DNA of 64,000 nucleotides from Gymnothorax reevesii (Eukaryota; Chordata; Actinopteri; Anguilliformes; Muraenidae), in contig CM056580.1 in assembly GCA_029721435.1 (NCBI GenBank), forward strand, positions 73,433,367-73,497,366, read 5' to 3'. Both the position numbers and the translations under genes were made by a program. Each line of letters begins with the position of its first letter. The stretch's first letter is position 1. The notes under the pieces are model-generated. The model was not told where the DNA came from. It saw only the letters and a list, made by a program, of their open reading frames with translations, and did no database searches. Positions 12,501 to 25,400 of the stretch are shown in pieces.

Positions 12501-15500
12501 TCATTGCAGACATACAACAATTTAGCATTAATATTCGGTTAGAAAATAGAGGACGGAGATAAAATGACCTCACACAGAAAACTGCACATACAGCTGGAGG
12601 CATCCATCTTTAGTGAAACCAGCAAAACGGACAACTATAATGCCAAAATAATGTGGAAACCTGCTGAAACCCTTGTCAAATAATAATTGTTAAGTTGGCT
12701 GGTTAAGACGGACTTCTCCTGACACCCATTACGTTAAACTTACTAGTATGACTGTGTTGTGGCCTGAGTTATGGGTGAATGAAGCAGGTTGAAAATTGTA
12801 CTGGAACATTAGACTGATCCTATTAAATTAAACAATGTGGTTATACCACTAAGAGTCATTGAACAAATTAACTTTTTATTCCAGAGGCAAAGTCTTCAAA
12901 TTAAATCCATTTAAAAAAGACGCACAACAGAGAGAAGGACACTGCAGGTATTTAGCACATTGGAGGTTTGAACCCAGACGAACTCGGTACTGCGTGAGGA
13001 GAAATAACATTCTTTAAATCAAACAACAAGAGACAGGAAAACTGGACCAACTCTAAAACGCCCCATGGCGTCTCCGCCTGTCCCCAGCCAGCCAGGGGCA
13101 ATGTGAGGAGAAAACGGTTACAGGACGGTGAAAAATAACGAGAAGTCGCTAAGCCAGCATGTGCTCAAGGTGTCCGTCAGTGGAGCCGTTTTACCTGACG
13201 GCAGCAGAAGTGCCTGAACCACGCTGTGCCGTTAAAGTTGGAGCAGAGCTAAGAAAAGCAGGGTCCTTGGCAAGCAATGGCGGAGGGGGTGGATTTCATT
13301 CAAGCAAACATGTTTTTGGATTCCCCACATCTGAGTTGAATTACTAGACAAACAACCCATGGGTAAGAGAGCTCAGAACAAACTGCGTAACCCTCCTAGC
13401 TTTTGTGTGCCTTTTCTGCTACATGATCGCTTCTGGGAGGGAGGGAGAAGCGAGGCTCTCTAACCTCCAGGAAAGAAGGGCTAAAAGAATGTACGGTATG
13501 CCACAGAAACCCGAGCCCTGTTTGTCAACCCCAACAGGAACCGGACGTGAAAGAGGGCTGACCACATCTTTTACATTTAAGGCTTAGCTACATAGGTTAA
13601 CCAGCCATTCATTACGGATAAGTGATTCTTAGCATCTCATCACAACCCCCAATGCCCCCCACCCCAGTAATGTATAGGTCACTGCCAATGCAACTCAAGG
13701 AATGGAAAAACTACATGTCTAATGGCCAATATTAAAATGTGGGGCTCATCTTGTTAATAAAAAAAAAATAAAATGCTGGATAAAGGTCTCGACAGCTCAT
13801 AAACTACAAGACTGATTGTAATGATTCCTCCAACGCTCCTTTAAAAGACTGATTGTGATGATTCCTCCAACGCTCCTTTAAAAGGCTGACTATAAAGCCG
13901 CTTTCACATTGGACGCAAAATGAATTTTTCGCACGACAGATTACATTCAAAGTCAATGTATTTCAAACCAAACCAAAAAAAAATAAAAATAAAAAGCCAA
14001 ACAGTCTTAGGAAATGCATTCAGTGCCAGGGCAGTGAAATAAACCCATAACAGGGATTTGATGTTCCTTTTCCACTTAAATACGAGGCAAAGCAACATGT
14101 CTTCTAATGCCTGATAAATTCTATGGTGATTCCAGGATGAAAATTCCTCTGCAATTATCTAGACTCTCTCCATTTCTGAGGCGTCCACACTTACGCTGTC
14201 CTCTCTCAGCAGTCACAGGGGGTAGAGAGGGACTGCAGGCCCAAACAGAGCACATTTGCGAGGACAACGATAAAGAACGAAGTGAAGAGGTTCTGGATGC
14301 GCAGCAGCTCCAAAGCTCCCTGCTCTGTAGCATCCCTTGTTTCAACACCTCTCTGGGAAGTGCTCTGCCAGTTACCATTCTAGTCATGAATCAATACGCT
14401 GCACACACGTATCAGGGCCTTTGATGTCTTATAGAGCCCCCTGCTGGGTTAGTGTGACGCAATGCAAGCAGCTCTTGGAGGAATGCCAGCCAGAGGTCCT
14501 GTCACTGAAATGTGGGAAGAAGGCTTGGGCCCGATTGACCTCCGGAAAGATCTGCTCGCATTAATCTGTAATGGGCACTAAGTAATGAGCCATAGCTGAA
14601 ATACCAACCACATTTTGTCCATCTTCAGGCCCATAAAGTTGAACAGTTTAACGAGCAATTTGGTGACATCCGTAATTGCATAATTTAATTTCTATGAATG
14701 GGTTATGAGCTTGTTAACTGCAAGAACGGGAACATTACAAGTTCCTTGTCTGGATGATTAAACATGGTTGTATAGCCCAAATTCCTTCAAGTCCTCCAAA
14801 ACTGGGTGGGGGATTCATGTCCGCCTTCAGCAGAACACATCGCAAGGAAGTTTAAAAAGAGAATTCAGTGCCGGGCCCAGGTATCAACAACAACAAAAAC
14901 AAGAGTTTGTCACTAAAGTGACTATATCCCCCGCCGTTAGGTCACCAAAACAGACTGGTGTCTGCGCATTCCCAGTAGGAAAGTTGGTACCAAAAAGAAT
15001 TGAAATAGGTTGACTCCTTCTTGAGATATCGCGCTGACAATGTTTGGGACGGACGGATGTACGGAAGGAGCTGAATACTATATCCCCCCCTTTGTGCTAA
15101 ACGCGTGGCGGGGGATTAAAAAAAAAAAAAAAAAGAACACAAATCTCCAATATGACACTAATTTCATGTCTTATGCGGGATTGGATGATTCATCTGTTCC
15201 TTTTTATCCCAGAATAACAGATGCAGAACAGTCCTAGATAGGGCTGTTCAACCAGCCAGGCATGTTATAAACCACCGCCCCAGTTCTGGCAGAGGTCATC
15301 GCTTTAGCAGCAATGTTTCACTTCTGTCAGGTTCCCAAAACTATTGCCAATGGCGGCAGTGAACGAGCGGCTTCCAGCCAGCAGGCCCAAACTGCTGACG
15401 GCCGCAAAAACAAACCAAACAAAAGGGCCGGCGGACCCGGGGAACTGCGCGCTGGCCCGCCTTGGTTAAACACAACACTGCCGTCTCCGAACAAAGAGGG

Positions 15501-18500
15501 GGGCGTAGCGAGGAAGTGGACTGAGCACCGTTACAACAACACGGCCACCATATCCGTCCCCGGGCCTTTGGGCCAGACGCAGTGAAGCAGTGAGAGAACG
15601 CTCATCACACAAAAGGACAGCGGTCCCTGGCTGCCTCTTCCGTCAGTCCCGCCCCACACACTGCAAACACAGGTAGCAAAGCAACAATGATGACCAAGGC
15701 ACCCACTGCAGACAAGGAAGTACTGTGGAAAATTCCTCCTGCTCACCTGTGGCATGCTTTTCACAGTTGAGTTCTCCCCCAAAGGTAAAAAAAAAACATC
15801 TCACTAAAAAAGCAGATAAATATCAGCTGAAGTCAAATAATTAGCTTTGCTGAAAGGTACCGAGATGAGAACACTAATGGACATCGGCATTAACATCTTA
15901 ACATGAACAAACGATGTCACCGCAAAGTAGAGATCTACTTTCTCCGTCTACATTAGTGGACGCACAGGAGCACGAGTGGATTTGAAAACCAGGACAAACT
16001 CCATGGCATCCATCTGTGCAGAAACGAGCTGTTTTAAGAGGATGTCTGCACATTCGTGCTCGTGGGACTCCTGAAATTCCAGGTGTGACCACATGTCTCT
16101 GGAAAGACCAGCGAATATCAAATACCGTACTTGCTCCTCTTGTAACATCGTGCATTCGTGCTTCCAATGATAACAGGCATATTGCATTCGCAGCTGTAGA
16201 CGAGGTATGTAGACGAGAGTCTAAACAACAACTCTGAGAAAAAAACAAATTGATGTGAAATTCACCCGTCTGTTTTTCAAATATTATCACTGAAATTACG
16301 ATTCTTAATTCGCAAACTCAAGCTCAACTTAAACCATAATTAAACCAGCCAATTAGAGTGAAATACTATTAGAAAAAAAAAGAAGATGTGCAGTAGGCGA
16401 TTATTACAACTGATTCGGCGGATTTTGACGACCGGGACGGTGGACGGAGCACAGAGCCCGAGTCGAACTGCGGCGGTGCTCGGTGATCAGACTCAATTAG
16501 TCGAGCCTGAAGATTCTATTAGCGTGGAGCAGATGCGTCGGAGTGTTTGAAGATCCAGACTGCGGCAGCCCTGCGAGTCCAACACGGGCGCTACTGATGG
16601 ACTGACAAGGCTGAGTCTCCCACAATGCTTCACCTGCCCCCGCGCTGCCTTTGATGTATTATTCATGGTGAGGCAGCGCTCCGAACACTGACAGACCCGC
16701 GCGCCTCTCCATCTCCCCCTACACCCACCCCAACGCTCGCACACCACCCAAAGCAATGCCAACAGAATGCTAAACAAACCTGTCTCCTGAATAATTGAGA
16801 GGCTCGGACTGAGCCGGCTCACCTCATTAGCATACAGGCCTTATGGACCCAATCTGCACAGTGACAGGACAGGCTTCCACAGGCCTTCTCGCATCCAGCC
16901 TTTTTCCTCTTTTTCCTGTTCCAGAGCCCTTCCGTTTCCACACACGGAGGAGGAGAGGGTGCACAGCCGAGTGCCCCGGCATAATAATGCCCATTGTTGT
17001 CTGAGGATTTCACTAGGGCCACTTCCACCCATACAAAATCAGATGGGCAACTCCAGTCACTCCAAGAATCTGGCCCAGCAACTAATGACCGAGCATTTCT
17101 CACTGCAAACCAAGTGTGGCGCCATTTCTGACAGGATGAAACATCATCTGCACCTTGGCTGAAAGTGCACCAAGAGATGGAGTTTTAAAGAATATTTATG
17201 GAAGGGCATTAGAAAAATATTATTATTGACATTTTAAAAAAAGAACGGTGTTCATACATATTTATCCGCCTCCAGAAAAATCAATGCCCAATAAATATCT
17301 CCAATAAATACAACTCGCATTGCCCACTGCATGGTAACGACCATAAATATTCAGAGATCCTGGAAATGCAATCAAGGCTGGGGCCCCGAATACAAATTCT
17401 GCCTATTGTAAGTCTGCCTTGTCCTTTACCCCCAGCCCACACACATTAGACCCCTGTCTGCCTTCATCTGGCCAACAGCAATAATCCGCAGTCCCGGGAC
17501 ATCCCCACCCCTCGCCCCCTCTCCCCCTGCTCTCATTAGCGCAGCCCTGCAGGAACAGCGATCCCCACACGCTCCGCACATGGAGAGACTGGGTAATCAG
17601 GCCGGCCCGCTCCGGGGAGACAGAGCGAATGGAGTTCCAGGCATGGCCTCTGCTCGGACTGGCCCAAATAGAGGGGGGTCGAGGGGGGGAGCCCTCTTCG
17701 GGCCCCAACATACGCACATCCTCTGTCCCATTCCAGTTTCGTTCAGGCGACCCAGCTCTAGGGAACAACCCATGAGCTTTTTTGACTGGCGGTGTGAACG
17801 TCGAACGGAGGGACTCAAATGTTCAAATCCACTCCTCAATACCCCATTCTTTTCCACATAATTCGATTCCATTACCCTGCCTGCATTTCCCAATTTTTTG
17901 CCGCCTCAAAATGCAGATGCACAGACTTCATAATGTTATATATTAAGTAAATAAAATAAAAGCGCATCCCCGAGGCTAAACTCCTACATAGGGCGAGCAG
18001 TGTCAGGAGGACAAACGTTTGGTGTGCGGAGAAGTTCATCGTGAGGTCAGCACTTTTTGTAATAAAACGGCTTAAATTGGATTTAAATTGAGACTGAAGT
18101 GACCTACACAGCCACCCAGAATTCCCTCGGGCGAGAGGCCTCCCAGCTGAAGCCAGCCGCCCTGCGCTACAGTCAATGATCACTTTGTCTGGCCAATCAT
18201 TGTGTTTATGAGACCGCCACAAACGCCCAATATGCAAAATATGCTTCCCGAGCGGATAAGTGAGTCGCTGGGATAAGACTGCCCCAAAATTCTCTGGTGT
18301 CTCCATGGGGGCAGCAAAAGGTCACCAATCAGATTGCAGCTACTAATCCATTCAGGTACAATCATGAGCCCCAATATCTGAAGTTCCGGACCTCTCAAAA
18401 TCGAAATCAAAAAAACAAAATAACTTTCACCCCAGGCAGGCTGGCAAGCTTTATATGGATCTAATCAGCATGTTAAGTAAATATTGTGGTTTGTGGGAAC

Positions 18501-19947
18501 TAAATTTGAATAAGTTAATGTGCTCATCTTCACCATAGCCCATTACATCTCACTCAATGGATAAACACTCCGGATAAATCAGACACTGATAAGACACATA
18601 GGAACCATGTGCGTTTGCGCACTCTGGGAATTGCTGATGGCTGCCAATTAGAAGCAAGGACATTTTAAAGGGTCAGCACATAGGAGCGATAAAACAAGAT
18701 TATGGCCAAGAAAATCAATATAGTGACTGTGCCATTATTATTTTACAACTAAAAGCATGCTTAAGATGCACTCTGTTGCGCCACTGTTGTGGAATTTTGA
18801 TGCATGGGTGATTGCGCACGTCCGCATTTTTGCGCGGGTACGAGGCAGGTGGAGGCGGGGGAAACGACACAGAAATGGCGTAAGAAGCAGAAATATCGTT
18901 GTAACTCACCAGGTGTCCTGGGGTGGGCGATCTGGAGTCTTTCAGACCAGCTGCTCCTGGAACATCCAGTAACGGCCATTTCATCTGCAGGTACTGTGGG
19001 AGGAGGAAAGAATGAGTGACCCCCAAAAGACAAACAATTATTTAAAAAAAAAAAAAGCATAATGCGCACAACCATCTGTGACTGTGGGGACAAAGAAGAA
19101 ATCTCCAGAAAACATTCAGATTAGATCAGAGGACAAAATATAAAGGACTTAGCATTCAGTTGTTTGCAAAAGAAGAGATACACACATTGTGAATCCAAAG
19201 AGCAACTGCTCCCTAGCAAAAAAAAAAATTTACACAATAAGTTCAAGTAATTTGCCATTGCAATGACAAGTGCACACAGTAACAAAATACAGTCCGTAAT
19301 GGATATTTATGGGACAACAGGTAGGCTGTGGTCATTACCACAATTTAAACTGAGCCTAATTTTGCACTGGTGACAGCAGCCTTTAGCCACCACAGGCTGA
19401 GTACACTCGATTGAAGGTGGTTTGAGTGATTTGGTCTGTTGATGCCATTCACTGCAAAACAACCAGACCCTGTATATATTACAGAGAATGATAGAATTAA
19501 AAAAAAACAAAAAAAAACCCTTACATCACTAAACAGGCTTATATCTGCATTTTTTCCCTTGAGAAGAGAATGGCACCAGAAATAGCAATGTATTAGTAAC
19601 AATATCAACCACATCAAGTTGGGCCAACTATTGGCTGAATTCAAGACTACAAAAAAAATTAATGAATAAAAGGACAAGTGGCCCCTTTTCACCATTAAAA
19701 AATGAATTACACTCTGCAAGCTAACCTCACTGTGTCATCCAGTCACTCATCTCAAATGAAGAACTGTTCCTAAGACTTGGACATTCACGAAAACGTGCAC
19801 AGACAATTCGCTGAAATATGATTTTTCTATTGTTGAATAGAAGAAAAGGTCCTAAATAGGAAAACTGTACTAAGTCAGGGGAGAGCCCTAAGTCTGACCA
19901 ACCCCTCTCCACCACCTGTAAGCAGTCTGTGAGTCTGGTGTGTGTGC

Positions 19948-20001
<54 letters not shown>

Positions 20002-22371
20002 GCCTCACACCGGTGTGGGACTGTGAAATCGGGGTTTGTCGGGGAATGTGGCGCAGCGAAGGCCCAGCTGTGGGCGCCCATCCTCGGGACAGCTGGGAGG
20101 AAGTCCCATCATGCTCTGGGAGAGTGGGAAACGCAGGAGGTGGGGGAGAGAGGGAGGGTACATGTCTAACCAATGGCACCCTGGTGAATTACACTAGCCT
20201 TTTGACCCAAACCATACTAATCTGTTCTTTTCTCCCGTTCCCCCCACCCCAGCCTGCCCCCCCACTGTAGATGTTATCCACAGCCGTTTCATGGGAGTGC
20301 ACTAGAGAGTTTCCATTTTGTATTCTATAAAACTGTGCACTCTTGTGTCAGGTGTTAGGTCACCATTCTCTCTACTACAGCTTCACTAAGGCCTGTTCTC
20401 CACAGACTGGGAGATCTTGCACTGAATGTCAAGTTTGCTCTGCTAGAAGCAACAATTTATGAAATGGCGTTTTTATTTTTTCTGGACTCCAATTACAGTG
20501 CAGAGTTCAGCCATCTGGTACGTGTATCAGTTAAACACCAGATATATCAGATTTTCATGCGCACAGGAATTTTCTCCTATAAAACCAAGGATTTAAAAAT
20601 TCATGCGACAGCTTTTCTCGAGTTACCCAAGGTCAAATACATATTTATACTAAATCGTAAACATGCAAAAATCCTGTATCATATACAAGCCGAGTTAGCA
20701 GGTCTAATACTTATGATCTAAATGGAATTAAATTTTTCTAACTGAAATAACAATAACTGAATGTATCTGCAGGGCCAGCAGAAATGGTAAAAAAATCATC
20801 AGAGAAAAGAGTCATGATGGCAGCATGGTTAGGCAAACTGGTGTTTCATGATGTCACTGAATAATTAGTTCCACTTGCACAGGCTGGGCTTCATTAGTGT
20901 ATTATAAGCCTTTCTCCCATCTCCCTTTGCTGCTGCTCTGGCAACAATATCATTTCCTGTTTCCAAAATACCAGTGTTCTGCTGAGCTGTTACAGGGGTC
21001 GGCACTTCCGTACAAACATTACTTCCTAGGGGCCATTTTATAGTTTCACACCTCAGCTCAACACTAAGCAGAGTCATTTTCACTGCCATGTCTTCCTACA
21101 TACCAACTACACTGCCAGTCCAAATAAATAAATAAATAAAATCGCACACTCCAATATTTAGTTCGAATCCCTGTAGCTTTGATTACAGTGCAAATTCGCA
21201 GTGTCAATGTTTTCACAACTGTTCACGTGACGTCAGAACATTTATTTTTAATCAAAGTTGCGTTAATTTTGGCTTGATGTCTTGTCTCGAGGACGGGAAA
21301 GTTGAACCACTTTTTCGCCCTCTCAAGCATGTCCTGATAACTTTCAATGTGGTTAAGGTCAGGACTCAGTGGTGGCCAGTTCCTCAGTGCAAATGATTTC
21401 TCATGTTGGTTTTTTTTTCTCATTTCTTGTTTCCTTTGCTTGATTCAGGACAGTAAATTGCCCCTCCTGAAATAGTGTCATCTTTTCTGTGACCACGAGA
21501 TAGGTCTTCTGACACAGTTTTTTAGGAAATGAGAAGCTACGTGGTGCATCAGTTTGGATTAAAATAATTACTGCCAGCTGAGACATTAATCGCTGCAACA
21601 ATGATCAAATCATCGCATTTGTTTATTTATATCCAAACGGAGACTTTTTTTTTTAGAAAGGCAGAGTATAATAAAACAATAAAAATGGCCCACGACAGAT
21701 TTAGAGATTCTGCATTCCTGACGTAAAGATTATGAACAAACTGAAGATGCAGTTCCGGTTGACTTATATTCATAACAACAACTGAAAGAAAAAACAAAAG
21801 TTTCACCGAGACCATGAATTCAAATTATTCAGAAATAAATCACGAGCACAGTCAAGCTACACAAAAATTACAAAAAAAGTCATGATGATGAAAATAACCA
21901 TCCAAAATCAGCTAAGGTTAAAAAATGATTTGCACGGGACTGGATTTTTAAAGCTTCATTCATCACGGTGAGGTTGCGGAGAGGAAGGAAGTTTGGATGA
22001 GTGTGGGTTAAAAATGGAAAAGACATTATAGAAAGGGGAAAACGAGTGGGGGAGAAAAACATTTTCAGGAACGAGTTTGTCGGAGCAGGCAGAGGGTATT
22101 GTTTCCTGACAGCTGGGGGGCCATAGGAGCACTGAAGGGGGGGGGGAGAAGCCTCACTAGGAGGGGGGGGAAAAAAAAAAAGGGAATTCTGGGGGTTTGC
22201 ATGATTTTCCTTCATTTCTAACAGCCAGCCCAAGGCTGAATGGGGAGATGGAGCCACTGGGCCCATGTCCATACAGCTGTCAGGAGGCCTTCCTCATTGA
22301 GGCCACTGCTCGTCCATTAAAGGCCTCCTCTGCTACATGCACACCAGCAAGTAAATCCTGCTTTCTGTGGA

Positions 22372-22402
<31 letters not shown>

Positions 22403-25400
22403 CAGATTTCCCTGTCTAATCTATGTCAATCATCAGGGCCCTTGCACCCAGGCTATTGTGAGCATTAAGGAGACTATCCCTGCACTTACCCCCCCGAGCC
22501 CCGTCCCGTGTCTGACAGCTCCTGTCGGGATTCTGGCACATGCCCCCGAGCACTTTGAGTCTTCCATTTTATAATTGCTACTGTGCTCCATGCACAGTCT
22601 GGTTAAATCTCCAAAAAACACAGTCAAACTGCCAGATCTCCAATAACAGAAAAAGAATCCTGTCCCATCACACCAATCAGCCCAACTAAGTCAATGCGCA
22701 TGCATGCTCAGACACACATATACAAGCAGAGACACATGCAATCACACGCACGCACACACACACACACACACGCGCACACACACAGTGGGAGAGCTGGTGG
22801 AGTGAGGGGGCCAGTAAGTTTCAGGAGACACGGAAGGAGAGCAGCCAAAATAAACAGCCGGGGGTCTGGGGAAGGGGCCACAGTGGAATTGCATGTGAAA
22901 ATCATAATACTTGCAGCAGATGCTTTGCAATATGGTGAGCGAACAAAAAAATAAATTAATAAATAATTCTACTACATCACGGTTACCAAGAGCAATCAAC
23001 TGTTGCATCAATGCATAGATCTGGTTAAACTGCAAAAAAAAAAAAAAAATTAAAAAATTAAAAATAAATAATCTCGAATAATCACCTGGTATAGAATCAC
23101 AAGTGGAGCGACTACTGTCCCCCATGGAGTTTGTTCAAACAACAGTGTTCTAGATTTTCTTCTACCGTATGTATGCGCTCTGGTGCAAGTCATGACAGAT
23201 GGTGAAAACTTTGAGGGGGGGCACTTTTTTTAATCATGCTCTGGCAATGGATTCACAAACAAGGCATCGGCAAGAAAAACATTTGGAACAGTACTGCCAT
23301 AAATAATTATAGAGCAACAGTAACTCTTTCCAAATTTGAGTTATAGTCATCTTATCATTTTTTCCTGTCGGTCTGTTAAGAGCTCTTGTCAATGCAGAGT
23401 TTACGATACTACGCTGATCCGAACAGAGCAAATTTAGCTCGTTGTAAGGACATGGCTCATGAAACGGTCTTTAAATTGGCACAAAGTAATCGTACCTCAA
23501 AAGAGTAAAGCTCTGGTCAGCAAAATTAATTTCCGACACACGAAGGGAAGCATAACAAAAGCGAGTGAGAGTTTATGTAGAGCTCGGGGCCAGAAACAAA
23601 GCATTTCAGAATGACCTGTTTGGGCTATTTATTCCAGCCTACTTCTGCAGCAAGGAGTTGAGGAAAACCTTAATGAGATATGGCTGCCCCATAATGTTCT
23701 GCAGGTGCATTTAATTTCTTTTTGAAATAAATACAAGCAGACTGGCACTGCTGTTGGGCCCAGCACTCGAGTGGGGCCAGTATAGCCGTACAGAGACAGA
23801 TTTAATGTGCGGTGCAGTGCAGGATGCCAGGCAAGTTGCAAAGTGGGCAGCAAAGAAAGTATACTTGAAGTTTGGGAACTATCTGCTCTACTTCTGAGAC
23901 CACTCGGTTCCACAGTGTACATGTCTTCCAGTATGCTTCAGTCACCAGATTTCATGAATAACATCGATTTAATGTGCAATTAAGGCCACGCAGAAAAGAA
24001 ACAAAGGTGGCAAAGTCTCTTCGAAACCATCCAGCCCCCACCACCTCCCAAAATAAAAAAAAATGAAGTCCTTTGGTTTTTGAGCAGAGGGAATACAGAA
24101 AATGCTCGGGGGCACACTCACAGCCAGAGTTTGGGTTTAATTGTTTAATTTCTTTCATGGAGCAACAGGAAAATATGGCCAAGTGGCTTTGTCATCTCCT
24201 CAGTGTGGCGCCAGGACGCCAGACTGCATGGGAGCATCTCAGAGGGACAGATGTTGGGACATTTGTTGTTCAAGTAAGTCACAGACTCTGCCAGAGACAG
24301 AGAAACTCGAGCCCAGATCCACACATTACAACTTCTTATCACAACTTCTACTAAATGCATAAGTAATAACTTTGAAAAGAAGCAAGAAACAAAAATACTT
24401 CTAGATTGGGGTCACATGGTGCTTAAATCAGTCTACAGACAGGTCATTCAACTCTAAAAGCCCGCAAGGTGCATTTATCAACACTATTTGCATTTCGGCA
24501 CAGCAAACACAATTACTTAACCAAAGGATAAAACTATTTTAAAACACAATAGTCCAAAATTAAAAAAAGCAATTGTAGAAAAATTGCAACCATTTTTCTC
24601 TACTTGATTGATTATATAACTAAGTAAATGTACAAAAATGAAAATCTCTTTTTTTGGCAGGGGGGGGGGGGGGAGGGGGTGTTTAAACCTTGACGAGTCA
24701 CAAACACCACATCATGACAATGCCCCTCCTAGAACAGGTCCGCAAAAATGTCTCCAAGCAGTGGGCCCAGGAGATAATGTCAATCATCCAGCTCGCAGAG
24801 AGGCCCTCCCTGTTATTTTCTTTAGGGCCCCCTGCTAAAAACAAATGGGCCACACAGTTTGCTGTCGGTGGAAGTGTTAATGATCCTCTCACCATACGAA
24901 CAGCAACAACAGACAATGGGCTCAGACATTCTTCCATGGGAGCTTTTCGAATTGTTCTTATGTTTTATATCACCTACTTATGCGAGCCATTGACACCTCT
25001 TGCTGGTCTATGCAGGAGATACAATTATCAGCCCCTAAGGCAATTCCAGTAAAGCACTCCCACCCCATCAGTGACTTTGAATTCAGAACCATTGTCTGTG
25101 TGTGTTGTGGCTAATTACGCAAACAATTCTTAAGCAAACGATAGCCCTCATTGTGCTAATTAGTAATTAATTGGTGGTGGGAGAACGCTAGGGTTTTTTT
25201 TGTGCAAAATGGGCTGCATTCCTGCCAATTTTGTCAAAAATAGTTGAAACAGGAAAAAAAGATGCATTTATCCAGCCTATAATTGTTTGGGTTATATAAT
25301 TAATTCCTAAAAAGAGAATAGTCAGGCATCCAGGTATGGTATAAAAATCAGACAAGATACTGACTCCATTCACTGTGTGGCTAACACTCAACATAATGCT

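Larger units (their letters stand above)
9191..18909 (-). other. tcf7l1: tcf7l1 intron 4
   Basis: A 9.7-kb GT-AG intron. It contains a MITE at 10086-10393, a poly-A run near 10649-10668, a 37-bp tandem duplication at 13809-13882 and otherwise unique-looking DNA. Stretches around 14540-14720 and 17160-17420 have a dense, low-repeat AT-rich texture that could mark conserved non-coding elements, but only an alignment could show that. Confidence 0.85.

Noticed and set aside
13809..13882. Repeat array that might suggest a CRISPR-like structure
   Set aside because: Only two directly adjacent copies without spacers, in vertebrate intronic DNA. It is a simple tandem duplication.
19727..20270. 150- and 113-codon frames around the TG repeat
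   Set aside because: Their central parts are Thr-His or Cys-Val runs from the microsatellite.
21122..21180. Possible tRNA-derived SINE, from a ttcgaatcc B-box-like word at 21161
   Set aside because: No A box at the right spacing and no tRNA-like fold. The word falls at the edge of a Tc1 relic.
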